From Candidatus Kaiserbacteria bacterium (lineage in GTDB: Bacteria > Patescibacteriota > Minisyncoccia > Phycocordibacterales > Phycocordibacteraceae), in the NCBI GenBank assembly GCA_003230945.1, contig QIHK01000001.1, forward strand, positions 1-14,165: DNA of 14,165 nucleotides, written 5' to 3'. A program made the translations under genes and the position numbers. Below, piece after piece: positions 1 through 6,491 of the stretch. How positions within the stretch are numbered: position 1 is the stretch's first letter; each line of letters opens with the position of its first letter. The notes under the pieces are model-generated. The model made no database searches, was not told the origin of the DNA, and saw nothing but the letters and a program-made list of their open reading frames with translations.

Positions 1-191
1 GCGAGTCCATGCCGACGAATAAGGTCAAATCCTTCAACAAATTCGGACATGATTTTAAATACGCGCCATGATTCAATTTTACTTGGTTTACAAACAAGAG
101 CTGATTTTTCATCAGGCACCGCTACACTGCCTTCACGAATAGTTTGTGCGAGTTTATTCGCTGTGTCACGAGTAGAATTCTTGTCAAACAT
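1..191 (-). CDS. LOG-family (TIGR00730-like) Rossmann-fold protein, N-terminal part
   Basis: Reading leftward from the ATG at 191, the frame is open to the window edge and gives 63 residues starting MFDKNSTRDTANKLAQ. It includes a stretch around SWRVFKIMSEFVEGFDLIRR. This 'WRvFkIMsEFVEGFe.L' segment is how I recall the N-terminus of the TIGR00730/LOG family. Members cleave nucleoside monophosphates (cytokinin-activating phosphoribohydrolase in the characterised cases) or act as related cytosolic nucleotide hydrolases. The PGGxGT catalytic motif would lie outside the window, so the activity cannot be checked. It follows the 114-residue gene in the same direction after 17 nt. No Shine-Dalgarno site precedes the ATG; a TGTTAGTAT element ends 6 nt before it. 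The family call is recognition by eye; the reading frame is firm. Confidence 0.68.
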   Translation of the reverse strand, partial: MFDKNSTRDTANKLAQTIREGSVAVPDEKSALVCKPSKIESWRVFKIMSEFVEGFDLIRRHGL

Positions 192-197
192 ATATAT

Positions 198-224
198 ATA
201 CTAACAAATTAGAGACCCTTACAA
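198..224 (-). promoter_or_regulatory. Candidate leaderless promoter of the LOG-family gene
   Basis: On the minus strand TTGTAA (224-219) is followed after 15 nt by TAGTAT (203-198) with an extended TGT just before it (206-204). The -10 ends 6 nt before the ATG at 191, so RNA would start at or next to the start codon. An alternating TA tract fills the gap. The match is weak and the region is AT-rich, so chance is possible. Confidence 0.3.
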
Positions 225-553
225 TTTGTTGCGGGAGAATAACCTTGAGTTATCGCTTCTTTTTCTGATGAAAACCAAATTTTATTAGCATTTGAAATTC
301 GACTAGCGCCACCACACCACGATAAATAAAATTTCTTTCCGGTGCGCGATGCTACAAATTGTTTAGATGTAGATTTTGTTGGAAGGGATGCGGAAAGAGA
401 CACTGGACCTCCCTGCCCCGCATCTTCTCCAGCTAAATAACCAAGCCCAAAACTTGCAGAGGCAGATAATAAAATTACTAAAAGAACGGCTGAATCTTTG
501 GGCATTTTAGAGAGCAATTTTTTGCATTTCTCGCGTACTTTTGTTATAGTCAT
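209..553 (-). CDS. Small membrane-anchored protein with Ada-like Cys module
   Basis: A 114-residue protein. Residues 1-21 are basic, residues 22-42 form one hydrophobic segment (AVLLVILLSASASFGLGYLAG), and a Gly/Ser/Thr-rich linker runs to about 65. The C-terminal module (66-114) contains FYLSWC (Cys80), SRISNANKIWFSSEKEA and GYSPATNC (Cys111). This resembles the metal-binding fold of the Ada N-terminal domain ('..C..a.RI...N.v.F.s..eA...GyrPc..C'), a module I recall in many CPR envelope proteins. Only two Cys are present, against four Zn ligands in Ada, so metal binding is uncertain. The basic N-terminus predicts an N-in topology with the module outside, anchored rather than cleaved. The gene is divergent from bL27, with 20 nt between start codons, and lies 17 nt before the LOG-family gene. 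Function unknown. Confidence 0.72.
   Translation of the reverse strand: MTITKVREKCKKLLSKMPKDSAVLLVILLSASASFGLGYLAGEDAGQGGPVSLSASLPTKSTSKQFVASRTGKKFYLSWCGGASRISNANKIWFSSEKEAITQGYSPATNCKGL
521..550 (+). promoter_or_regulatory. Candidate promoter of bL27
   Basis: TTTGCA (521-526), 18-nt spacer, then TG-T-TATAGT with the -10 at 545-550. The predicted start of RNA is near 557, which leaves a leader of about 17 nt with no Shine-Dalgarno site before the ATG at 574. The element lies inside the 5' end of the gene on the opposite strand and faces that gene's own -10 (563-568). A nearer but poorer hexamer (TAAAAC, 559-564) is the alternative. Confidence 0.4.
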
Positions 554-562
554 CTTCGTAAA

Positions 563-571
563 ACTATACCA
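563..571 (-). promoter_or_regulatory. Extended -10 for the 114-residue membrane protein
   Basis: On the minus strand TGG-TATAGT (571-563) ends 9 nt before the ATG at 553. TATAGT matches five of six consensus bases and the TGn extension is intact; no good -35 is visible. RNA would start 1-3 nt before the ATG, giving an essentially leaderless message. The element overlaps the start region of bL27 on the other strand. Confidence 0.45.
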
Positions 572-573
572 CT

Positions 574-846
574 ATGGCACACACTAAAGCAGGCGGATCA
601 GCAAAAAACCTACGAGATAGCAACCCGAAATACCTCGGGGTTAAACTTTCTGATGGTGCCTCTGCACGACCGGGCATGGTTATCATTCGACAGCGTGGTA
701 CTAAAATAGAAGCAGGTAAAAATGTTGCTGTCGGTCGCGACCATACTCTTTTCTCTCTCACTACCGGCAAAGTTTCTTTCCGCACACGCCGTAAAATAAG
801 CTTTACTGGTCGTCTTATGGCGAAGAAAGTAGTAGACGTCACCTAA
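574..846 (+). CDS. rpmA: Ribosomal protein bL27
   Basis: A 90-residue protein starting MAHTKAGGSAKNLRDS, the conserved flexible N-terminal tail of bL27 that reaches towards the peptidyl-transferase centre of the 50S subunit. The family core follows: a PGMVIIRQRGTKIEAG block and a VAVGRDHTLFSL block. Length is normal. There is no extra N-terminal cleavage sequence of the Firmicutes type, since the mature tail begins right after Met1. The gene stands alone here: bL21, its usual operon partner, is about 8 kb away on the opposite strand (8659-8976). It converges on bL9, with a perfect hairpin between the two. No Shine-Dalgarno site precedes the ATG. Confidence 0.97.
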   Translation: MAHTKAGGSAKNLRDSNPKYLGVKLSDGASARPGMVIIRQRGTKIEAGKNVAVGRDHTLFSLTTGKVSFRTRRKISFTGRLMAKKVVDVT

Positions 847-857
847 TATCTAAAATC

Positions 858-910
858 TATCTTATAAGCAACATGCGATGCTTTTAGCATCGCATGTTGC
901 TTATAAGATA
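858..910. terminator. Perfect 24-bp hairpin between bL27 and bL9 (bidirectional terminator candidate)
   Basis: Arms 858-881 and 887-910 are exact reverse complements (24 bp) around a 5-nt TTTTA loop. The element starts 12 nt after the bL27 stop and ends one base before the bL9 stop codon, so it serves both converging genes. Neither strand has a real T-run after the stem. It may end transcription by stem strength, or it may be a processing or 3'-end protection hairpin instead. Confidence 0.65.
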
Positions 911-911
911 C

Positions 912-1355
912 TTATTCGGCTTCAATGGTAATAGAGAATGCACCGAAAGTTTCTTTTAGAGAAATCGGTATTTTGAACGTGCCAATTTCCTTAATAGGTT
1001 TTTCGAGCTTAATAGAGTCTTCAGGAAGATCAATATGTGTTTGTTCTTTTGTGGCTTGAATTATTTCAGGAACACTAACGGCATCATATAAATGTCCTTT
1101 CTCGTTCACTTTTTTGTTGATAACAATGTGTGCTTCTGCAAGCGAAATTAGATTTTGCTCTAAGAGTTTCATATCTACTTCTTGTTGCTCCACAACTTGC
1201 TTAAGGCGAAATTCTGCCTTCCCTACCTCAGAAGGTGTTGCAGATATAGCCAGCTTTTGTGGAATAAGAAAATTGAGAGCAAAGCCGTCTTTAGTCTCTA
1301 CCTGCTCATGCGCGCGTCCGATACCCTTAACGTCTTTAAGTAATAGTACTTTCAT
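912..1355 (-). CDS. rplI: Ribosomal protein bL9
   Basis: A 147-residue protein, normal for the family. The N-terminal domain carries the signature MKVLLLKDVKGIGRAHE...V.DGFALNFLIPQ.LA, with the RNA-binding loop followed by the long central helix (about 42-75). The C-terminal domain covers about 80-147, ending in ETFGAFSITIEAE, and includes the G-T-F-.-I-P-I turn. bL9 sits at the base of the L1 stalk and helps keep reading frame. Some CPR lineages are reported to lack bL9, so its presence narrows the lineage somewhat. The gene lies 20 nt after the ctp stop, in the same direction, with a promoter spanning that junction. It converges on bL27. Confidence 0.96.
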   Translation of the reverse strand: MKVLLLKDVKGIGRAHEQVETKDGFALNFLIPQKLAISATPSEVGKAEFRLKQVVEQQEVDMKLLEQNLISLAEAHIVINKKVNEKGHLYDAVSVPEIIQATKEQTHIDLPEDSIKLEKPIKEIGTFKIPISLKETFGAFSITIEAE

Positions 1356-1364
1356 AGTGAGACC

Positions 1365-1393
1365 ACTTTACCCTACTATTTTCCTGTAGTCAA
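1365..1393 (-). promoter_or_regulatory. Promoter of bL9 (leaderless type)
   Basis: On the minus strand TTGACT (1393-1388), exactly 17 nt, then TAAAGT (1370-1365), ending 9 nt before the bL9 ATG at 1355. This is the best spaced -35/-10 pair in the window together with the dnaB one. The -35 lies in the last codons of the protease gene and that gene's TAG stop is inside the spacer. RNA would start 1-3 nt before the ATG, and there is no Shine-Dalgarno site. Confidence 0.6.
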
Positions 1394-2644
1394 AAACTGC
1401 ACTGCACGAGCCATCTGTGGATCAGTCTTCGCTGCAGCGTCCGCAGCCGTATAAGGCACTTTAATGTCTGGCGTAATGCCGTTGCCCATAATCCAGTGAC
1501 CATCAGGGGTAATCCAACGAGCAACCGTCACCTTCAGTGAGCCACCATCAATGGGAATAAGAGTTTGCACAGAACCTTTGCCGAAAGATTGAGCACCGAT
1601 GAGAGTAGCTCTCTTATTATCCTGAAGCGCTCCTGCAAGGATTTCGGAAGCTGAAGCTGAACCACCGTCTATGAGAACTACTATCTTTGTACCTTTTGGC
1701 GCGTCGTTGTATCCAAGACTCGTATGTACTTTATTTTGTTCCTTTTCAGCAAAATCTTCTGTAACAATAGTTGAACCTTTTGGTAAGAAATGACTTGCTA
1801 TATCAACAGCTGCACTAAGATATCCTCCCGGGTTACCGCGCAAATCGATAATAAGTTTTTTTGAATCTGACTTTTTAAATCGTGCGAATGCCTGAGAGAA
1901 AAGATTAGCCGAATTGCTAGTGAATTCATATAGAGCTATCTGATAGACACCTGACTTAGTATCAAGACTATCTTTAGTTTCTGGTACTTGAATTGTGGCA
2001 CGCACAATTTTTATTTTAACGCGCTTATTTTTACGCAAAAGAATAAGTTTTACTGTTGAACCTTTTGGCCCTCGAATTTCACTCACTGCTTGATTAGTAG
2101 AAATCCCTTTAGTTGATTTTCCATCAATAGCAAGTATTTTATCTCCACTTTTCACACCGGCCGCCTGCGCTGGTGTACCCTTTAAGGGCGCAATAACAGT
2201 CAAAATATCATTCTTCACATCAATTTCCATACCTACACCCGCGAAACTCCCTGAAATAGATTCATTGAATGATTTCGCTTGTTTAGGAGGAAAGAAAACG
2301 GTATACGGATCACCGTAGGATGCTGCAAGACCCTGAATCGCTCCGTATATTTTCTTTTTTGTTGTCGGCAATGTCGTTGACGCGTGTGTAATCACATAAT
2401 TTTGTTGCAATGTGTTCCATGCTTTCCAAAAATCATCGAGATTTGCACTTTGGTCTGGAGTTGAATTTAATCCATCACCAATAAGCGGAATACGAGTAGC
2501 AATAGCAGAAGCGGTTCCACTCCCTCCTATAAAAATTCCTATACCAAATGCAATAGCGGCAACAAGAGCAAAGGAAATGCCGCGCGAAACGGTGCGCGGT
2601 ATTCGTGGAGATGGAGAAGTTATAGTTAGATCATCAGGTTCCAT
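1376..2644 (-). CDS. C-terminal processing peptidase (S41 family, PDZ domain)
   Basis: A 422-residue serine protease of the CtpA/Prc type, probably working outside the membrane on the C-termini of envelope or exported proteins. Residues 23-41 form an N-terminal membrane anchor. A PDZ domain covers about 136-220 (GVGMEID..., SGDKILAIDGKST, IRGPKGSTV). The protease core follows, with LIIDLRGNPGGYL (264-276). The catalytic set is clear: Ser331 in GGSASASE, Lys356 in SFGKGSVQ, and Gln360. The spacings of 25 and 4 residues equal those of E. coli Prc Ser430/Lys455/Gln459. The C-terminal G-GITPDIKV block is typical. It lies upstream of bL9 and is divergent from the CorA-like gene. I found no Shine-Dalgarno site and no convincing promoter in the 92-nt divergent gap on this strand. 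Confidence 0.95.
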   Translation of the reverse strand: MEPDDLTITSPSPRIPRTVSRGISFALVAAIAFGIGIFIGGSGTASAIATRIPLIGDGLNSTPDQSANLDDFWKAWNTLQQNYVITHASTTLPTTKKKIYGAIQGLAASYGDPYTVFFPPKQAKSFNESISGSFAGVGMEIDVKNDILTVIAPLKGTPAQAAGVKSGDKILAIDGKSTKGISTNQAVSEIRGPKGSTVKLILLRKNKRVKIKIVRATIQVPETKDSLDTKSGVYQIALYEFTSNSANLFSQAFARFKKSDSKKLIIDLRGNPGGYLSAAVDIASHFLPKGSTIVTEDFAEKEQNKVHTSLGYNDAPKGTKIVVLIDGGSASASEILAGALQDNKRATLIGAQSFGKGSVQTLIPIDGGSLKVTVARWITPDGHWIMGNGITPDIKVPYTAADAAAKTDPQMARAVQFLTTGK

Positions 2645-2719
2645 AATCTGTACAAGTGTACCGTATACTTTAGCGATTTACCATTTTTAGTAACGGTGTA
2701 TATATGTGTCTCATCTCCG

Positions 2720-2728
2720 TGGTATCCT
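2720..2728 (+). promoter_or_regulatory. Candidate extended -10 of the CorA-like gene
   Basis: TGG-TATCCT (2720-2728) ends 8 nt before the ATG at 2737, the same spacing as at other starts in this window. No -35 is visible. A better hexamer, TATAAT at 2733-2738, overlaps the ATG itself and would start RNA inside the gene, so it cannot serve this start. Another possible promoter is TTTACC-N16-TATATA (2677-2704), which would leave a leader of about 25 nt. Confidence 0.3.
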
Positions 2729-2736
2729 AATTTATA

Positions 2737-3657
2737 ATGGTTTTTCGTCATGCACACTCAAAAGGAACGTGGATTGACCTTGAACAACCTTCTGTAGATG
2801 AAATCCAACTCATCGTACAAGAATTCTCAATCGGTGAACGTATTGAATCTGAACTTCTTGCTCCCACTCCTTGTCCTCTTATTGCAAGTGAAAGAGATAT
2901 TGCTTTTATTGTTCTGCACTTCCCTACTCACAGTAATGGTTCTGAAGTAAACCATACACAAGAGCTTGATTTTATTATTGGCCCTAAATTTATTATAACG
3001 ATTCGCTACGAGGTCATAGCACCCTTACATGAAGTTCAAAAACTTCTTGAAGCGGAAGAAATGCTTTCCGAACGCACTTCATTCTCTCCTGATATTTTGC
3101 TCGAAATACTTTTTGCGCATTTATATGCTTCAACTCGAAATTATGTACAGTTTCTCTCTGAACATTTGACTCATGTTGAAAAACGAATGTTTGAGGGTCA
3201 AGAACACTCTACTATTCGTTCAATTTCTAACATTAGTCGTGAATTTCTACATCTTGAAGCTTCACTTGCAGGTCAAGAAGAACCACTTACACGATTTCTC
3301 ACCCTTCTTTCAGAACGAGATTTTTATGGACCTTCTTTTTCAGAACGTATGAATCGTATCCTTGCTGAACGTCTGCAAGTTACGCACTTTGTCAAAACAC
3401 ATCGTTCAGTCGTCTCCGAACTACGCGAGACAAACTTAGCTCTCATCGAAACAACTCAAAACGGTATTATGCGCACCCTTACCGTTGTAAATGTTATTTT
3501 CCTTCCTCTTGGTCTTATCGCATGGATATTCACTATGCGCACAAATGGAATGCCTTTTGTCGATTCACCGAATGCTTTTTACATCATTGTAAGTATTATG
3601 GCTATCGTTGTATTTACATTGATTGCACTATTTATAAAGAAACGTTGGATTTTCTAA
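2737..3657 (+). CDS. CorA-like divalent cation transporter with altered GMN motif
   Basis: A 306-residue protein with CorA architecture: a cytosolic alpha/beta N-terminal domain (about 1-110), long helices (about 115-245) that line the pore entrance, and two C-terminal membrane segments (about 247-265 and 280-300) ending in the basic KKRWIF tail. CorA family pentamers move Mg2+, and ZntB relatives move Zn2+. The segment IFLPLGLIAWIF is typical of the first membrane helix. The universal Gly-Met-Asn that should follow is Thr266-Met267-Arg268, and the usual F-x-x-M-P reads T-N-G-M-P (269-273). The fold call is solid but ion selectivity, or even transport, is open. It begins a tight plus-strand run with cysS, dnaB and recR. 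Confidence 0.88.
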   Translation: MVFRHAHSKGTWIDLEQPSVDEIQLIVQEFSIGERIESELLAPTPCPLIASERDIAFIVLHFPTHSNGSEVNHTQELDFIIGPKFIITIRYEVIAPLHEVQKLLEAEEMLSERTSFSPDILLEILFAHLYASTRNYVQFLSEHLTHVEKRMFEGQEHSTIRSISNISREFLHLEASLAGQEEPLTRFLTLLSERDFYGPSFSERMNRILAERLQVTHFVKTHRSVVSELRETNLALIETTQNGIMRTLTVVNVIFLPLGLIAWIFTMRTNGMPFVDSPNAFYIIVSIMAIVVFTLIALFIKKRWIF

Positions 3658-3714
3658 AATATGAAATGGATTACTCGTCTTAAGAATTTAGGTCGCAGAC
3701 ATGCAACGCACACC

Positions 3715-5118
3715 ATGCCGCGCATCTTTCTCACGAATACTCTTTCGGGAAATAAAGAGGTATTTATGCCACACAAACCTGGCTCAGTAACACTGTATAG
3801 TTGCGGACCAACAGTATACGGTCGAGCGCATATTGGTAATTTGCGTTCATACATTTTCTCAGATACTCTCGCGCGCACTCTCAAGGCTGCCGGCTATAGA
3901 GTACGCCGTGTCATAAATATCACCGATGTTGGTCATCTCGTGTCTGATGCTGAAGAGGGTGAAGATAAAATGACACTTACTGCAAAAAATGAGAAAACTA
4001 GCCCAGAAAATATTGCCAATCGTTATACTGCTCTCTTCATTAAAAATCTTGCAGAAATCGGTATTGATACAGACGACATCACTTTTCCACGTGCTACTTC
4101 TTACATTAAAGAACAAATAGCTTTTGCTAAAACACTTGAAGAAAAAGGATTTGCGTATAGGACTAAAGAAGGACTTTATTTTGATACCGCACGCTTCCCA
4201 AACTATGGAAAATTGGGAAATCTTTCTGGGGCACAGTTAAAAGCAGGCGCGCGCGTCTCAATAAATAAAGAAAAACGTAACGTAATGGACTTCGCACTCT
4301 GGCGCTCCGCAAAACCAAATGACCTTCAACAATGGGACAGTCCATGGGGGAAAGGAAATCCGGGATGGCATATTGAGTGCTCCGCTATGAGTCGAGCACT
4401 CCTTGGACAAAAAATCGATATCCACACCGGTGGTGAAGACCACATTCAGATTCACCATAACAACGAAATAGCACAATCGGAGTCAGTGAGTGGCCAGCCA
4501 TTTGTACGCTACTGGATGCATAATGCCTTCCTCACCATAGGCGAAAAAATATCAAAATCACTTGGGAATGTAGTTTATCTTTCAGAAATTAGTGAAAAAG
4601 GATTCCATCCACTTTCACTACGTTACTTTTTTTTACAAGCCCACTACCGTTCTCCTCTTTCTTTCTCGTGGGATGCATTGGAGGCAAGCGCTAGTGCGTT
4701 AAACCGTCTATGGCGTATTTCAAGTGAGATAGCCAACGAATCGGAACGTAAAAGTGAGCCATCTGAAGCTCGAGATCGTTTTCTTGCAGCGGTACGCGAT
4801 GATCTTGCTACACCAATTGCTCTTAGTATTCTCTGGGATTCGCTTCGAAGTGAGGATTACTCACCGGAGGAAAAATGGGGACTCATTGAGGTGGCTGACG
4901 CTCATCTTGGTCTTTCTCTCTCTTCCCCATCGGTTACTCCATTTGTCGCTAAAACGGCAATACCAAAAGAAATTGCCCAATTACTTGCCTTTCGTGAGGC
5001 GGCACGTGATGAAAAGAACTTTACTGAGGCTGATCGCCTTCGCCATGAAATCGAAAACAGTGGATATCTTGTGGAAGACGGGCCTTCTGGACCGGTGTTG
5101 ACTAAAGCAACTCTTTGA
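3715..5118 (+). CDS. cysS: Cysteinyl-tRNA synthetase
   Basis: Class I aminoacyl-tRNA synthetase charging tRNA-Cys in the cytosol. Numbering from the ATG at 3715 (467 residues), it shows YSCGPTVYGRAHIGN with HIGN at 39-42 and KISKS (KMSKS equivalent) at 278-282. The zinc ligands are Cys30, Cys222, His247 and Glu251, with the 25- and 4-residue spacings of the E. coli enzyme. The anticodon-binding helical region follows to the end. I prefer the 3715 start because MPRIFLTNTLSGNKEVF lines up with the usual N-terminus. An in-frame ATG at 3661, 3 nt after the corA stop, would add 18 basic residues (MKWITRLKNLGRRHATHT). Neither start has a Shine-Dalgarno site. A TAAAAT at 3655-3660 could start RNA just inside the longer frame, which would favour 3715. 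Cotranscription with the CorA-like gene is likely. Confidence 0.96.
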   Translation: MPRIFLTNTLSGNKEVFMPHKPGSVTLYSCGPTVYGRAHIGNLRSYIFSDTLARTLKAAGYRVRRVINITDVGHLVSDAEEGEDKMTLTAKNEKTSPENIANRYTALFIKNLAEIGIDTDDITFPRATSYIKEQIAFAKTLEEKGFAYRTKEGLYFDTARFPNYGKLGNLSGAQLKAGARVSINKEKRNVMDFALWRSAKPNDLQQWDSPWGKGNPGWHIECSAMSRALLGQKIDIHTGGEDHIQIHHNNEIAQSESVSGQPFVRYWMHNAFLTIGEKISKSLGNVVYLSEISEKGFHPLSLRYFFLQAHYRSPLSFSWDALEASASALNRLWRISSEIANESERKSEPSEARDRFLAAVRDDLATPIALSILWDSLRSEDYSPEEKWGLIEVADAHLGLSLSSPSVTPFVAKTAIPKEIAQLLAFREAARDEKNFTEADRLRHEIENSGYLVEDGPSGPVLTKATL

Positions 5119-5124
5119 TATAAT
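5098..5124 (+). promoter_or_regulatory. Promoter of dnaB, fused to the cysS stop codon
   Basis: TTGACT (5098-5103), 15-nt spacer, then TG-A-TATAAT with a perfect -10 at 5119-5124. It ends 8 nt before the ATG at 5133, so RNA would start about 1-2 nt before the start codon. The TGA stop of cysS (5116-5118) is itself the TGn extension. The short spacer is acceptable with an extended -10. A readthrough message from cysS can also reach dnaB, since I see no terminator. Confidence 0.6.
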
Positions 5125-5132
5125 TGAGAGCA

Positions 5133-6488
5133 ATGGCTGTTAATCGAGTTCCACCACAATCACTTGAATCAGAGCGAGCTCTACTCGGAGCACTCCTTCT
5201 CAAACCAGATGCTATTCATGATGTCTCAGACCTCATTCGTCCTGAATCATTTTATGCAGAAAAACATCGTCTCATATTTGGTGGTATGTCTGAACTTGCT
5301 GAACGCAGTGAACCAATCGATCAACTCTCTCTTTCGGAGCGACTATCAGGACAAGGGTTACTCGAGAGAGTAGGTGGTCGAAGCTATTTAGCTGAACTTG
5401 TCGCAGCAGCGCCGAGCCCGGGAAATTTCTCACACTATGCAGAACTTGTCTCACGAAAATTTTTGATGCGTTCTCTCATCGAGATCACCTCCGAGATAAC
5501 CGAGTCTGCATACGATGAAGCACGAGACACTATGGAAGTTCTTGATGAAGCTGAAAAAAGTATTTATGCGATCGGTGACAATTCTACGGCACACAAATTT
5601 ACCGCCATCGGCGATAAGGTGCACGAAGCTTGGGATCGTATCGAAGCACTCAGCAAACGCGAAGATGGCATTCGTGGTATTCCATCTGGTTTTCCTGATC
5701 TTGATAATCTTCTCTCGGGATTCCATCCTTCTGATCTCGTTATTCTTGCCGCACGACCATCAGTTGGTAAAACCTCTCTCGCACTCGACATTGCACGTAA
5801 TGCTGCCGTCCGACATAAAGTTCCTGTAGGAATATTTTCACTTGAAATGAGTTCTGAACAAATTATTGACCGTATGCTTGCCGCTGAATCATTTGTGAAT
5901 TCTTGGAAACTGCGCACCGGGCAAGTAAAAACTGAAGAAGATTTTGGACGCATCCGTGATGCACTTGAGGAACTTTCAAAAGCACCTATTTATATTGATG
6001 ATAAACCGGGGAACAATATACTCGGTATGCGTGCAGTAGCGCGCCGTTTGAAGCGTGAGCATGGTATTGGACTTCTTATTGTGGACTACCTTCAGCTCAT
6101 GGCACCAACCAATACGCGTCAATCAGACTCTATGGTTCAACAGATTACCGAAATATCACGTTCGCTTAAAGGGCTCGCCCGAGAACTTAATGTGCCGGTT
6201 ATCGCTCTCTCTCAACTCTCGCGCGCCGTTGAACAGCGAGGTGGACGGCCGCGTCTTTCCGACTTGCGCGACTCTGGTTCCATTGAGCAAGATGCCGATG
6301 TTGTCATGTTTATTCATCGTGATGATAAAACTAATAAAGATAGCGAGCACCCAGGTGTTGCTGAGATACTCATTGAAAAACACCGTAACGGTCCCACGGG
6401 GCAAGTCTCACTTTTCTTTGATGAAAAACGTACCTCTTTTCAGTCAATCGACAAATCAGGATATGGGGAGTTAAATGAAGAATTTTAA
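5133..6488 (+). CDS. dnaB: Replicative DNA helicase DnaB
   Basis: Hexameric helicase that unwinds DNA at the replication fork. From the ATG at 5133 it has 451 residues. The N-terminal domain starts MAVNRVPPQSLESERALLGAL, the family signature. A linker follows, then the RecA-like motor with Walker A ARPSVGKT (207-214, Lys213), SLEMSSEQ, Walker B LLIVDYLQL (Asp318), the SQLSRAVEQR block with a DLRDSGSIEQDAD block, and EKHRNGPTG with the arginine-finger region near the C-terminus. There is no intein. A TTG at 5124 would add three residues (M-R-A), but the ATG fits the family and the promoter spacing better. It lies 14 nt after cysS and 3 nt before recR. Confidence 0.97.
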   Translation: MAVNRVPPQSLESERALLGALLLKPDAIHDVSDLIRPESFYAEKHRLIFGGMSELAERSEPIDQLSLSERLSGQGLLERVGGRSYLAELVAAAPSPGNFSHYAELVSRKFLMRSLIEITSEITESAYDEARDTMEVLDEAEKSIYAIGDNSTAHKFTAIGDKVHEAWDRIEALSKREDGIRGIPSGFPDLDNLLSGFHPSDLVILAARPSVGKTSLALDIARNAAVRHKVPVGIFSLEMSSEQIIDRMLAAESFVNSWKLRTGQVKTEEDFGRIRDALEELSKAPIYIDDKPGNNILGMRAVARRLKREHGIGLLIVDYLQLMAPTNTRQSDSMVQQITEISRSLKGLARELNVPVIALSQLSRAVEQRGGRPRLSDLRDSGSIEQDADVVMFIHRDDKTNKDSEHPGVAEILIEKHRNGPTGQVSLFFDEKRTSFQSIDKSGYGELNEEF

Positions 6489-6491
6489 TGT

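Noticed and set aside
564..842. 92-codon minus-strand reading frame opposite bL27
   Set aside because: Shadow of rpmA: it spans nearly the same bases, encodes a low-complexity Arg-rich product with no family pattern, and bL27 is unmistakable.
2733..2738. Perfect TATAAT overlapping the CorA-like ATG as its promoter
   Set aside because: It would start RNA about 7-9 nt inside the gene, with no usable in-frame start just downstream. Probably a chance match.
3661..3714. 18-residue basic extension of CysS (start at 3661)
   Set aside because: Not excluded by sequence, but the family N-terminus begins at 3715 and a TAAAAT hexamer directly abuts 3661. Kept as an alternative only.
5116..5132. Recoded TGA (Gly) as in Gracilibacteria/SR1
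   Set aside because: Reading through the cysS TGA meets another TGA almost at once and adds nothing family-like. Other genes end normally in TAA or TAG, so the code looks standard.
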